Shown here one piece after another: positions 16,929 to 26,052 of a DNA stretch of 46,284 nucleotides; position 1 is the stretch's first letter; every line of letters begins with the position of its first letter. The translations under genes and the position numbers were made by a program. The stretch is taken from positions 1 to 46,284 of the forward strand of contig SVTO01000018.1 in assembly GCA_015063745.1 (NCBI GenBank), read 5' to 3'. A model generated the notes under the pieces. That model was not told where the DNA came from. It was given only the letters and a program-made list of their open reading frames with translations, and did not search any database. Source of the DNA: Oscillospiraceae bacterium (GTDB taxonomy: Bacteria; Bacillota; Clostridia; Oscillospirales; CAG-272).

Positions 16929-17546
16929 TCAGACTGTCAGCTTCTTATACACGTAAAAATTTCTGGCTGCGATGGTATCGCTGTCAATGGGGGCGTTTTC
17001 TTCGATCAGATTTTTGATGGTCATATCGAAGGAGAGGATCATTGTATCCGTCAGCACGGCCAGTTTTTCTTCCGTGGTGACAGCCCTCGCGATGTTTTCG
17101 TAGAAATACCGGCGCAGGGTCACGCAGTCCGCAAAGGTACGGGTATCTTCGATATAATCCGCCAGATAAACGATGGCTTCAAATACCGTCATATCCGCTC
17201 TGCCGGTGGTATGATAGCGCACGCCCTGCAGGATCTCTTCATTGACCCATTCGGGGAAATCACGCTTTGCCACGGCGGCGGCGGTTCTGGCGTGGAAGAT
17301 CTTCGGGGAAAACTTTTCCTCTTCGGATACTATTATACCAAATTCCGCGCAGTATTGCAACTGTTTTGTCAGATCCTCTTTTTTTGTAATATCATGGAGC
17401 AGTGCCGCAATACGCAGTTCCTCCGTTTTTTCCGGCAGGAAGATCTCGCCCAGTGCCGCGGCTTCTCTTTCCACGGCGAGAGTATGCAGATACCGTTTTT
17501 CCTTCAGATACGGGCGTACCGCTTCACGCAGATTTTCAATATTCAT
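16929..17546 (-). CDS. yqeK: HD-domain protein YqeK (symmetrical Ap4A hydrolase family)
   Basis: 205 residues with an HD metal-binding domain: His near 21 (RYLHTLAVEREA), the HD pair in AALLHDITKKEDL (about 48-60), then HARTAAAVAKRDF and YHTTGR and a terminal Asp in YLADYIEDTR. YqeK proteins split diadenosine tetraphosphate to two ADP. It follows nadD by 13 bp and precedes the LCP gene, as in many Firmicutes where yqeK, nadD and yhbY are co-transcribed. Confidence 0.93.
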   Translation of the reverse strand: MNIENLREAVRPYLKEKRYLHTLAVEREAAALGEIFLPEKTEELRIAALLHDITKKEDLTKQLQYCAEFGIIVSEEEKFSPKIFHARTAAAVAKRDFPEWVNEEILQGVRYHTTGRADMTVFEAIVYLADYIEDTRTFADCVTLRRYFYENIARAVTTEEKLAVLTDTMILSFDMTIKNLIEENAPIDSDTIAARNFYVYKKLTV

Positions 17547-17559
17547 GTTTTTCCTTTAT

Positions 17560-18162
17560 TCAGTCCCGGTAGAGCTGTTCCCTTTTGCAGATCGCGGCCA
17601 CGGATGCCGGTACAAGATCGGTAAGATCCTCTCCGTTCCGGATGGCACTGCGGACATCGGTGGAGGACAGCTCGATGGGAACGGTTTGCAGAATCCGTAC
17701 TGTTATTTTGTATTTCTGTTCGTATTCTTCTTTTTTACGGTGCAGTTCTTCGTCCGTCCCTGTATAACGGGGGATGCAGACGATATGGGCTGATTGAAAA
17801 ATTTCTTCCGCACGGTTCCAGGTATCCAGCGTCAGGAACATATCCGTGCCGCAGAGCATATAGATCTCCCGTTCGCCGCAGCTGTGGAGATACCGCAGGG
17901 TTTCCACGGTATAGCTGGTGTCGGCCTTGCGGATTTCGTAGTCGGAGATTTCTGTTTTCGCAAGATTTCCGAAGGCGGCCAGGCACATTTCGTAGCGCAG
18001 GGCCGGTGTGTCTCCCTTGGCCTTCACTTTATGGGGCGGCAGGAAGGTGGGCATGATCAGAAGCTTATCCATGGGAATCTCCGCAAGAAATGCTTCTGCG
18101 GCGTGGATGTGCCCCATATGGGGTGGTCCGAATGTACCGCCGTATAAGCCCAATACCTCCAT
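17560..18162 (-). CDS. nadD: Nicotinate-nucleotide adenylyltransferase
   Basis: 200 residues, normal length. Nucleotidyltransferase motif GGTFGPPHMGH (about 8-18) and the C-terminal ISSTDVRS-type motif (here SSTDVRSAI, about 166-174) are intact. NadD adenylates nicotinic acid mononucleotide in NAD synthesis. A 78-bp gap before it contains an inverted repeat (GTTTCCG 18175-18181 with CGGAAAC 18200-18206) that could fold in the mRNA. It is otherwise in the smc-to-leuS operon. Confidence 0.96.
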   Translation of the reverse strand: MEVLGLYGGTFGPPHMGHIHAAEAFLAEIPMDKLLIMPTFLPPHKVKAKGDTPALRYEMCLAAFGNLAKTEISDYEIRKADTSYTVETLRYLHSCGEREIYMLCGTDMFLTLDTWNRAEEIFQSAHIVCIPRYTGTDEELHRKKEEYEQKYKITVRILQTVPIELSSTDVRSAIRNGEDLTDLVPASVAAICKREQLYRD

Positions 18163-18240
18163 GTCCGTACCTTCGTTTCCGTTATACGTTACAGTATGCC
18201 GGAAACACCTTTCTTCATTACTATAATACTACAGGTTTTC

Positions 18241-18540
18241 TCAGATCTGCTGGGAAATATTCCGGTTTTCCGTTTTTTCCGCTTTTTTAAAGAGAATAAT
18301 CTTTCGACCGATTACGGCAACTACTTCGGCTCCCGTTGCATCGGCGATTTCCTCAGCCGCTTCTCTTGCTGCAGTAGAGGAATTTTCCAGAACGCTGATC
18401 TTGATCAGTTCTCTGGCCTCCAGAGCATCCATCAGGGATTTACACATGGCTTCCCCCACACCGCCCTTGCCGATCTGGAAGATGGCGTCGGTCTGGGAGG
18501 CGATGGAACGGAGGGTGGCTCTCTGTTTGCTTGTCAACAT
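18241..18540 (-). CDS. yhbY: YhbY family RNA-binding protein (CRM domain)
   Basis: 99 residues from ATG 18540 (MLTSKQRATLRSIASQ). A GTG 12 bp upstream is also in frame and overlaps the rdgB stop, but GAGGAAAAAT just before the ATG and the family N-terminus favour the ATG. The CRM-domain loop is present as IFQIGKGGVGEAM (GxxG, about 22-34). YhbY associates with the pre-50S ribosome. It directly follows rdgB and precedes nadD. Confidence 0.92.
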   Translation of the reverse strand: MLTSKQRATLRSIASQTDAIFQIGKGGVGEAMCKSLMDALEARELIKISVLENSSTAAREAAEEIADATGAEVVAVIGRKIILFKKAEKTENRNISQQI

Positions 18541-18548
18541 ATTTTTCC

Positions 18549-19223
18549 TCACACTTTACTCATTCTTTTCAGTCCTTCAATCAGCATATCCATGGCGTTT
18601 CCGCGGTGGCTGACGGAATTCTTCTGTTCCTGGGTGATCTCGGCAAAGGTACCGTCGAATTCGGGATAGTAGAACAGGCAGTCGTAGCCGAATCCGCCTT
18701 CTCCTCTTTCATCACGGGTGATCACGCCGCGGCATTCACCTCTGACGGACAGCACCTTTTCGGCAGATACGCCGCGCTTGGCTGCCAGTTCGGCGGAAAC
18801 ACGGTAGGCTTCGGGTACGACGATATCGGAATCTTCCGGAAATACCATGGTAATTACGCATACGAATGCGCCGCCGCGTTTTTCGTCCGGTACATCTTTC
18901 AGGTTTTCCAGCAGCAGGTCACGGTTGGCTTTATCGTCACCGTGGTCGCCTGCGTAACGGGCCGAATAAATACCGGGTGCGCCGTTCAGGGCATCCACGG
19001 TCAGGCCGGAGTCGTCTGCCATACCGATATAACCGAGTCCTGCGGGAACCATGGCTTTGATCAGGGAATTTTCTTCAAAGGAGGTACCGTCTTCTTCGAT
19101 TTCCGCGGTATAACCGATGTCCTTCAGGGACTGTACCTGATACTTAGACGGCAGAGATCCCAGAATTGTTTCAAATTCTGCGATTTTTTTCCGGTTGTTG
19201 GAAGCGAGTACAATATTATTCAT
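18549..19223 (-). CDS. rdgB: dITP/XTP pyrophosphatase (RdgB/HAM1 family)
   Basis: 224 residues from ATG 19223. An upstream in-frame start would lie inside ftsY. The family opening IVLASNNRKKIAEFETIL, the metal/substrate block DDSGLTVDALNGAPGIYSAR and the C-terminal GEGGFGYDCLFYYPEF with SHRGNAM are all present. RdgB removes deaminated purine nucleotides such as dITP and XTP from the pool. The ATG overlaps the last codons of ftsY by 8 bp, and its AGGAGG ribosome site is made by the codons for the acidic C-terminus of FtsY, so translation is coupled. Confidence 0.95.
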   Translation of the reverse strand: MNNIVLASNNRKKIAEFETILGSLPSKYQVQSLKDIGYTAEIEEDGTSFEENSLIKAMVPAGLGYIGMADDSGLTVDALNGAPGIYSARYAGDHGDDKANRDLLLENLKDVPDEKRGGAFVCVITMVFPEDSDIVVPEAYRVSAELAAKRGVSAEKVLSVRGECRGVITRDERGEGGFGYDCLFYYPEFDGTFAEITQEQKNSVSHRGNAMDMLIEGLKRMSKV

Positions 19224-20166
19224 CGTCTTCCTCCTCATCTTCCTTGCGGATTCTGTCATCTTCGGCAATCAGAGCATCTGCGAACATCTGGGCATCAAAG
19301 GGCTGCATATCGTCGATCTGCTCGCCTACACCGATGAATTTTACGGGGATATCCAGTTCATCCTTGATGGAGAAGATGGCGCCGCCCTTTGCGGTACCGT
19401 CCAGTTTGGTCAGGACAAGGCCGGTGATTTCTGCGGCTTCCTTGAACTTCTTAGCCTGCATCACGGCGTTCTGGCCGGTAGTGGCATCAAGAACCAGCAG
19501 GGTTTCACGGGCTGCGTCGGGGAGTTCGCGGCTGATGATACGGTTGATCTTGGCCAGCTCGTCCATCAGACCCACCTTGTTATGCAGTCGGCCTGCGGTG
19601 TCGATGATCAGCACATCTGCGTGGCGTTTATTGGCGGCGGCGATGGCATCGAACACAACAGATGCGGGGTCGGAGCCTTCGTTCTGGCGGATCAGTTCCA
19701 CGCCGGCACGGTCACACCAGACAGCAAGCTGTTCGATGGCGGCTGCACGGAAGGTATCGGCGGCAGCTACGATGACGTTTTTGCCTTCTTTTTTCAGATT
19801 ATTGGCGATCTTGCCGATGGAGGTAGTTTTGCCCACACCGTTTACACCGATAACGAGGATTACGGACGGGGTGGTATCCAGGCGAAGAGGTTCTCCCTCT
19901 CCCACCATGCCGCGCAGGATTTCTGCCAGGGCTGTCTTTACGTCATCCGCGTCCTTGATTCTTTCGGATTTGATACGGTCACGCAGTTCGTCGATGACAC
20001 GTTCGGTGGTGGAGGCGCCCATATCACTGCAGATCATGATTTCTTCCAGTTCTTCCAGCAGGTCTTCGTCTGCTTTCCGGAAGGATTTTACCACTTCGTT
20101 CACCTGTCCGAAAACCGCGTTCTTGGTTTTGGCAAGGCCTTCTTTCAGTTTGTCAAAAAATCCCAT
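19216..20166 (-). CDS. ftsY: Signal recognition particle receptor FtsY
   Basis: 316 residues: a short N-terminal helical N-domain without the long acidic A-domain of enterobacteria, then the SRP GTPase. Motifs: G1 GVNGVGKTTSIGKIA (about 110-124), DTFRAAA, DTAGR (about 192-196), TKLDG (about 250-254) and GVGEQIDDMQPF near the end. It docks SRP-ribosome complexes at the membrane. The last ten residues are almost all Glu/Asp. ftsY starts 17 bp after smc, the usual Firmicute pairing. Confidence 0.97.
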   Translation of the reverse strand: MGFFDKLKEGLAKTKNAVFGQVNEVVKSFRKADEDLLEELEEIMICSDMGASTTERVIDELRDRIKSERIKDADDVKTALAEILRGMVGEGEPLRLDTTPSVILVIGVNGVGKTTSIGKIANNLKKEGKNVIVAAADTFRAAAIEQLAVWCDRAGVELIRQNEGSDPASVVFDAIAAANKRHADVLIIDTAGRLHNKVGLMDELAKINRIISRELPDAARETLLVLDATTGQNAVMQAKKFKEAAEITGLVLTKLDGTAKGGAIFSIKDELDIPVKFIGVGEQIDDMQPFDAQMFADALIAEDDRIRKEDEEEDDE

Positions 20167-20183
20167 ATTGCAAGTCCTCTCTT

Positions 20184-23100
20184 TTATGCTTCTGTCATTT
20201 CATTGTGGTTTACAAAATCCGCGGTCAGCAGATCGGATACACCCGGCTGGTGCATGGTGACGCCGTACAGGGTATCGGCTACTTCCATGGTACCGCGGCG
20301 GTGAGAGATCATGATGATCTGCATCTGGCTGGCGTGCTTCTTGATGTAACGTCCCACTCTGGCTACGTTTGCTTCATCCAGCGCCGCTTCGATTTCGTCG
20401 AAAATACAGAAGGGCGAGGGATTTACCTTGATCAGGGCAAACAGCAGGGCGATGGCTATGAATGCCTGTTCGCCGCCGGAGAGGAGGTTTAGGTTCTTGA
20501 TGGTTTTTCCGGGAGGTGCGGCGTTGATGTCAATGCCGCAGGTCAGCGGGTTCTCCGGATCGCTCAGGAGTACTTCCGCATGGCCGCCGCCGAACAGTTC
20601 TCTGAATACTTCGCCGAAATACTGATTGATCTTCGCAAATGCATCTAAGAAGATGGTCTTCATTTCGGATTCGATATTGTTCAGAATCTTTTCCAGTTCC
20701 GCTTTGGAGGCGTTCAGATCGTCCATCTGTTCCTTTATGTAGGCATACCGCTTGCTGACTTCCGTATATTCGTCAATGGCGGCTATGTTTACATGACCCA
20801 ATGCGCGGATTTCGCTTTTCAGGGCGTTCTGTCTGGCGAGGGTAGGTGCTCTTTCCCCTTCCTGTACCACGGTACCGCCCATTTCACGGAGATATTCGTG
20901 GGCAGCGGTATAGGAGAGTTCGTAATCATCCCAGAGGCGGGAGATCAGTTTGTCATAATCTTCCTGCAGGCGGTCTGCTTTGGCTTCGTTCTTGGAATGG
21001 GCTGTGAAGATCAGTTCCTTCTTGGCGTTCTGCTGCTGCAGTTTGGTCTGCAGGGCGGCCAGTTCGGCGTCCAGGGCGTCTCCGCTTTCGATGATCTCGG
21101 CTTTTGCCTTTTCCAGAATCTCCATTTCCGCGGCCAGTTTTGTACATTCTTCTTCCTTGGCCTTGATCAGTTCACCGGATTCCTTCATTTCGTTCGCCAG
21201 TGCGTCGATACGTGCGTTGCCGGCGGTGATCTGTTCTTCCAGGTGGTGGATTCTGGTTTCGGTTTCGTCGTATTTGGTTTTCAGGTTTTCCTTATCCCTT
21301 GCCAGTTCGGCCAGACGGATGCGCCATTCCTGCAGAGTATTGCGGATATCGGCAATTTCGTCTTCCAGATCGTTGCGCTCGGAGGCGACGGTACTGCGCT
21401 TTTCGGTGATCTCTTTCAGCAGGTCCGCTGTCCGCTGTACTTCCGCTTCCAGTTTTTCGATGTCACCGCTGCTGCGCTTGTAGGTTTCATCCAGGGATTC
21501 GGTATCACGGATCAGGCTGTCCAGCAGATCCTTGGCGAAGTCACGCTTGGTGATGGCTTCGCTGCGGTGGTTCTGTTCCGCGTTCATGAGGGTGGACAGC
21601 AGGCTGCGCTTTTCTTCACGGGATCTGTTGTTTTCCTCTACGGCTGCCAGAGATTTTTCGGCTTCTTTATAGGCCTTCTCGGCATTTTCCAGTTTGGTGC
21701 TCAGTTCCGCACGTTCGGCTTCCAGCGTATCGATCTGGCCGGAACGAGTGAGGATTCCGCTTTCTCTCTTGGACTGACCGCCCGTGAAAGAACCGCCGGC
21801 GTTGATCAGCTGTCCGTCCAGCGTTACGGCACGGATTTTCCAGCCCTTGCGGCGTGCCATTTCGGAGGCGTTGTCAAGAGTATCGAACACAGCCGTTCTG
21901 GCAAGCTGGGAACGGATGATATTGCGGTAGCGGTCGTCGCAGTCCACCAGAGTATCGGCAAACCCGATGAATCCGGGGAAAGTTTCCACGCCGTCATAGT
22001 CGCGGCTTCTTTCCAGGGGACGGATCGTGGTGATCGGATAGAAGGTTGCCCGGCCCATGGAGGCTTTCTTCAGGGCGGCGATGGCGGATTTTGCGGCGGC
22101 TTCGTCTTCTGTTATGATATTCTGCAGTGCGCTGCCTAAGGCAGTTTCCACGGCGATCACGTACTGCTGCTGTACACGGATCAGATAGGATACAGGTCCG
22201 TGGATGCCCTGCAGTCTGCCGTTCTGGGATTCGGTCATAACGTAGCGGATACTGGTATTATAGCCGTCGAAATGCTCCTGCATTCTCTTCAGGGCGGTAA
22301 TACGGCTGGTCAGGGCTTCCCTGTCTGCGTTGAGTCGGGAGATGGCATTCTGCAGTTCTGCTGCGTGTTCCTGCTTGCCGCGGTTTTCTTCCGCTTCGGC
22401 TTTGGCGGCCTCCACCAGTTCCTGCAGGGCCATTTTATAGTCGGCAATGGTCTTTTCGCAGGCTTCCAGCACGGCTTCCGCTTCTTCCATTTCGCTGCGG
22501 TACTTGTTTATATCCCCGTCGATGCTCTGCCGTCTTTCCTTTTGGGCGGTGACGGACTGTTTCAGTACATTCAGACGGACTCTGAGATCCGTCAGGGTAT
22601 CTTCCGTCTGCTTCTGACGGTTGAACAGGCTGTCGAGCAGTTCTATTTTGGTATTTCTCTCTTCGGTTTTGCGGTTCAGGTTTTCTTCTTCCCTCTCCGC
22701 CGATGCGTTGGCTTCGCCCCATGCCGCGTCCGCTTTTCTGCATCCCTCGGCGGCTTCCTCCAATGCGAGAAGCTCTGCGGATTTATCTCGTGCGGCATTT
22801 TCGGCGTTGGTCCGTTCTGCCGCGGCGGTGGTCTCCTTATGGCGGATGTCGTTTTCCAGCACGCGGATCTCGCCTTCCAGACGGGCCTTGGCTGCGGTGG
22901 TTTCCGTCAGCTTTTCGTGATTGCGTTGGGATGCTTCCTTATTCGCGTGGGACTGCTCGTACATACGGGAAATGCGGTCTTCCGTCTGCTTCTGGGAGTC
23001 GGCGGCCATTTCCAGTTCGTGTGCGGACAGCTGTACGTCGGCGACGGCTTTCTTTATGTTTTCTGTCAGGACGTCCGCATCGTAGAGCCACAGGGACAAA

Positions 23101-23783
23101 TCGGTTTTCTTTTTCGTTTCGTATAGTTCCAGATATTTTCTGGCCTTTGCGGCTTCCTTTTCCAGCGGGCCCACTCTGGCTTCCAGTTCGCTCTGGATAT
23201 CCGCCACTCTTTCCATATTGGCTGTGGTTTCCGCCAGTTTCTTTTCGGATTCGGTTTTCTTATAACGGTATTTGCTGATACCGGCACTTTCTTCAAAGGC
23301 ACTGCGGCGTTCTTCGCTCTTTTTCGAGATGATCTCCGCGATACGTCCCTGTCCGATGATGGAATAGCCTTCACGGCCGATACCGGTGTTCATGAACAGC
23401 TCGTATATATCCTTCAGACGGGCCTTTTTATTGTTGATGGCGTATTCACTGTCTCCGGAACGGTAGTATCTTCTGGTGACGGTGACTTCGTCGTATCCGC
23501 AGTTGAGAACCTTGGGTTCTTCGCTGTCATCAAAGGTAACGGATACTTCCGCAAAGCTCATGGGTTTCTTTCCGTCGGCACCGGCGAAGACAACATCTTC
23601 CATCTTGCTGCCGCGGATGTTTTTGCTGGAAAGCTCTCCGAGTACCCAGCGCATTGCATCGGTGATATTGGATTTGCCGCTTCCGTTCGGTCCCACAATA
23701 ACGGTCACGCCGTCATGAAAACGTATGACCTTCTTCTCCGGGAAGGATTTGAAACCGTGCAGCTCCAGGGATTTTAAGTACAA
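20184..23783 (-). CDS. smc: Chromosome segregation protein SMC
   Basis: About 1199 residues. Walker A GPNGSGKSN (about 31-39) follows the typical opening MYLKSLELHGFKSF. Long coiled-coil arms (about 170-500 and 680-1030) surround a hinge (GIHGPVSYLI to SFTGGQSKRESGIL, about 520-690). The C-terminal head has the signature LNLLSGGEQAF and Walker B FCIFDEIEAALDEANV. TTG 23783 is taken as the start because GGAGG lies 8 bp before it. A GTG at 23789 is only 2 bp from that site. SMC condenses and segregates the chromosome with ScpAB. It is the first gene of a nine-gene operon with its own promoter, separated from rnc by the nucleoside hydrolase array. Confidence 0.97.
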   Translation of the reverse strand: MYLKSLELHGFKSFPEKKVIRFHDGVTVIVGPNGSGKSNITDAMRWVLGELSSKNIRGSKMEDVVFAGADGKKPMSFAEVSVTFDDSEEPKVLNCGYDEVTVTRRYYRSGDSEYAINNKKARLKDIYELFMNTGIGREGYSIIGQGRIAEIISKKSEERRSAFEESAGISKYRYKKTESEKKLAETTANMERVADIQSELEARVGPLEKEAAKARKYLELYETKKKTDLSLWLYDADVLTENIKKAVADVQLSAHELEMAADSQKQTEDRISRMYEQSHANKEASQRNHEKLTETTAAKARLEGEIRVLENDIRHKETTAAAERTNAENAARDKSAELLALEEAAEGCRKADAAWGEANASAEREEENLNRKTEERNTKIELLDSLFNRQKQTEDTLTDLRVRLNVLKQSVTAQKERRQSIDGDINKYRSEMEEAEAVLEACEKTIADYKMALQELVEAAKAEAEENRGKQEHAAELQNAISRLNADREALTSRITALKRMQEHFDGYNTSIRYVMTESQNGRLQGIHGPVSYLIRVQQQYVIAVETALGSALQNIITEDEAAAKSAIAALKKASMGRATFYPITTIRPLERSRDYDGVETFPGFIGFADTLVDCDDRYRNIIRSQLARTAVFDTLDNASEMARRKGWKIRAVTLDGQLINAGGSFTGGQSKRESGILTRSGQIDTLEAERAELSTKLENAEKAYKEAEKSLAAVEENNRSREEKRSLLSTLMNAEQNHRSEAITKRDFAKDLLDSLIRDTESLDETYKRSSGDIEKLEAEVQRTADLLKEITEKRSTVASERNDLEDEIADIRNTLQEWRIRLAELARDKENLKTKYDETETRIHHLEEQITAGNARIDALANEMKESGELIKAKEEECTKLAAEMEILEKAKAEIIESGDALDAELAALQTKLQQQNAKKELIFTAHSKNEAKADRLQEDYDKLISRLWDDYELSYTAAHEYLREMGGTVVQEGERAPTLARQNALKSEIRALGHVNIAAIDEYTEVSKRYAYIKEQMDDLNASKAELEKILNNIESEMKTIFLDAFAKINQYFGEVFRELFGGGHAEVLLSDPENPLTCGIDINAAPPGKTIKNLNLLSGGEQAFIAIALLFALIKVNPSPFCIFDEIEAALDEANVARVGRYIKKHASQMQIIMISHRRGTMEVADTLYGVTMHQPGVSDLLTADFVNHNEMTEA

Positions 23784-23842
23784 GAGCACATCCTCCGTTT
23801 CCTGTTTTTAGTCGAAAAATCCGCAAAATATCTAACTTATAT

Positions 23843-23871
23843 ATTATACCTTATTTGTTTTGTTTTTTCAA
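23843..23871 (-). promoter_or_regulatory. Sigma-A promoter of the smc operon
   Basis: Minus strand: TTGAAA (23866-23871), 17 bp, TATAAT (23843-23848), about 55 bp before the smc start. It gives the operon its own promoter now that the array separates it from rnc. Confidence 0.8.
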
Positions 23872-23960
23872 CAAATTCCTGTGAATTTTCATTTTATTTT
23901 TGCGATTTTTTTCAAGTATTTTCGCAGAGATTTATTTTGTCCCCATTTTTTTCAAAACTC

Positions 23961-23989
23961 TTGACATCCGCAGTCAGATTTGTTATCAT
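23961..23989 (+). promoter_or_regulatory. Promoter of the nucleoside hydrolase array
   Basis: TTGACA (23961-23966), 17 bp, TATCAT (23984-23989). The leader to the first start codon is about 140 nt. Apart from one palindrome and a CTGTT/AACAG stem I see no known riboswitch in it. Confidence 0.8.
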
Positions 23990-23994
23990 ACTAC

Positions 23995-24010
23995 TGATGA
24001 TATAACATCA
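23995..24010 (+). promoter_or_regulatory. Palindrome at the array transcription start (operator candidate)
   Basis: TGATG (23995-23999) and CATCA (24006-24010) form an inverted repeat around ATATAA, placed 5-20 bp past the -10 box. Its position at the predicted start site suits a repressor site or a short 5' hairpin. This is inference from position only. Confidence 0.4.
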
Positions 24011-24137
24011 TGAACATCTTTGTACCGATGAAATGGACTGTTTATTATATAGCTTCAACAGTTTTGATGTCTGTGGATATCGGCCGGGGTGTACATTGTG
24101 TTTTTATTCGGAAATTTATTTTAACAAGGAGTTTGTT

Positions 24138-25064
24138 ATGACTATTGAACAGGTATTGGCGGATATCCGCAGTGATCGCGTGAAAAAGGTTATCTTCGAT
24201 TCCGACACCTACAACGAAATGGATGACCAGTATGCTATTTCCTATGCTTTCGGATGCGACAAGATCGAAATTCTCGGTCTGACTGCCGCACTTTTCCACA
24301 ATGACCGCAGCGAAAGCCCTGCAGACGGTATGGAAAAGAGTTATCACGAAATCAAGCATGTACTGGATGTGACAGGTCGCGATTACCCTTATTTCCGCGG
24401 TTCCCCCACGCCCATCGATGCGCTGCCCGAAATCACTTATGTGGACAATCCGGCTTCCGATTTCATTATCAAAACCGCAATGGAATCCGATGAAATCATT
24501 TATTTGCTGGTTACCGGTGCCATCACCAATATTGCCTGCGCGATCCTCAAGGAACCTGCCATTATTGACAAGATCTGCGTTGCCTGGATCGGCGGTCAAT
24601 GTCTCAGTTCCGATGCCTGCTGTGAATTCAACATGGAAGGCGACTTCCGCGGTGCTCAGATCGTGCTCAACAGCGGTGTTCCCTTTGTTTATCTGCCCGC
24701 ATTCGGCGGCAACAAGGGCGGTGGTACCGTCAAGCTGCAGGCAAGACCCAAGCATCTGGATATGCTTAAGGGGGACTCCGAAGTTTGCGTATTCTTCAGA
24801 GAAACGCTGCCTAAGGAATTCACCAGACCCGATTATCCCTACGGCACACCCAACTGGCTCCGTATTCTCTGGGACATCGGCGCTACCGGTGTACTCTCCC
24901 GTCCCGATGCGTATAAATTCTCCATCATCCCCGCTCCTGTGCTGACCGATGACCGTACTTATGCTTTCGACTCTACCAGACATAAGATGATCTATATGGA
25001 CGATGTGGATGAAAATATCATTCTGGAAGATGCGTTCACCTGCATCAATTCTCTGGGACAGTAA
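24138..25064 (+). CDS. Nucleoside hydrolase superfamily protein, array member 1
   Basis: 308 residues from ATG 24138 (AAGGAG site upstream). The frame is open further 5', but all seven paralogs begin MT.EQ.LADI. The metal motif is DSDTYNEMDDQYA (about 21-33), the form seen in a nucleoside-hydrolase subgroup. TGAITNIACAIL (about 127-138), CEFNMEGD and ILWDIGATGVLS follow, and the C-terminal block is DSTRHKMIYM. The superfamily cuts the N-glycosidic bond of nucleosides or similar ribosides with a bound Ca2+. There is no signal peptide, so it is cytoplasmic. It leads a seven-gene tandem array. The substrate is unknown. Confidence 0.85.
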   Translation: MTIEQVLADIRSDRVKKVIFDSDTYNEMDDQYAISYAFGCDKIEILGLTAALFHNDRSESPADGMEKSYHEIKHVLDVTGRDYPYFRGSPTPIDALPEITYVDNPASDFIIKTAMESDEIIYLLVTGAITNIACAILKEPAIIDKICVAWIGGQCLSSDACCEFNMEGDFRGAQIVLNSGVPFVYLPAFGGNKGGGTVKLQARPKHLDMLKGDSEVCVFFRETLPKEFTRPDYPYGTPNWLRILWDIGATGVLSRPDAYKFSIIPAPVLTDDRTYAFDSTRHKMIYMDDVDENIILEDAFTCINSLGQ

Positions 25065-25106
25065 TGCTGAAATTTTGATTCATATACAGAAAAGAGGTTT
25101 ACTATA

Positions 25107-26039
25107 ATGGCAAAAATGACTATGGAACAGATTCTGGCGGATATTTACTGTGACCGTGTGAAGAAGGTTATTCTTGACAATGATGCCGGATGTGAATTTG
25201 ACGATCAGTATGCGATCGTTCATGCGATGGGTTCTCCCAAAATTGAACTGCTGTCTCTGACTTCTGCGCTGTATGCCTGTGACGATTATCCTTTTGATGT
25301 TTCTCAGGAACACAGCTTTGAGGCCAACAAGCGCATTGTGAATGTTACCCACACCGATTATCCCGTTTACCGCGGTGCGGATTTTCCCGTTTCCTCCCTG
25401 CCCGTGCTGGGTCCCATGGATTCCCCCGCGGCACAGAATATCATCAAAACCGCTATGGAAGCGGACGAGCTGATTTATGTTCTGGTTACCGGTGCCATCA
25501 CCAATGTGGCTTCCGCAATTATGCTGGAGCCTGCTATCAAGGAAAAAATCTGCGTTATCTGGATTGCGGCCAACTGCTTCGATCTGCCTAACAATGACGA
25601 ATACAATCTGACAAACGACTACAAAGCCGGTCAGTACATTCTGAACTGCGGTGTTCCGCTGGTTCTGGTTCCTACCTTCAGCGGTATTGCCGGCCGCGGT
25701 ACTGCAAGTCTTGTGGCCAACAAGGAAACCTTCAAGGCGATCACCACCAACTCCGATGCCGGTGTGTTCTTCCGTGAAACCTGGCCTGCTGAATTTGATG
25801 ATTCGCCCTATTCCTACACCCACGGCGGTAAGGACTGGAGAAGAGTTATCTGGGACGTTGCCGTTACCGGTGTTCTGACCATTCCCGACAAGTACACTTT
25901 CTCCATCATCCCCACGCCCGTGTTTACTGATGATATTCAGGTTGCCTATGATTCTACCAGACACAAGATGATTTACATGGATACCATGGATGCCAAGGCT
26001 GTGTTTGCTGATGTATTTGATGCCATCAACCGTATGTAA
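25107..26039 (+). CDS. Nucleoside hydrolase superfamily protein, array member 2
   Basis: 310 residues, 42 bp after member 1, with AAAGAGG before the ATG. The metal motif here is DNDAGCEFDDQYA, so the Thr-Tyr-Asn of member 1 is Ala-Gly-Cys while all four Asp are kept. TGAITNVASAIM is intact. The loop after the WI strand reads AANC in place of GG, and the acidic pair is DEYNLTND. The helix near residue 255 reads VIWDVAVTGVLT, placing it with members 1, 3 and 4 in one subgroup. The C-terminal DSTRHKMIYM block is conserved. Probably an active hydrolase with a changed pocket, but this is inference. Confidence 0.83.
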   Translation: MAKMTMEQILADIYCDRVKKVILDNDAGCEFDDQYAIVHAMGSPKIELLSLTSALYACDDYPFDVSQEHSFEANKRIVNVTHTDYPVYRGADFPVSSLPVLGPMDSPAAQNIIKTAMEADELIYVLVTGAITNVASAIMLEPAIKEKICVIWIAANCFDLPNNDEYNLTNDYKAGQYILNCGVPLVLVPTFSGIAGRGTASLVANKETFKAITTNSDAGVFFRETWPAEFDDSPYSYTHGGKDWRRVIWDVAVTGVLTIPDKYTFSIIPTPVFTDDIQVAYDSTRHKMIYMDTMDAKAVFADVFDAINRM

Positions 26040-26052
26040 GCGGAGGATCTGT

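Noticed and set aside
23784..23789. GTG 23789 as smc start
   Set aside because: It is 2 bp from the GGAGG; TTG 23783 has correct spacing and gives the usual MYLKSLEL opening.
24033..24137. N-terminal extension of array member 1
   Set aside because: It is in frame but absent from the six other paralogs, and AAGGAG lies just before ATG 24138.
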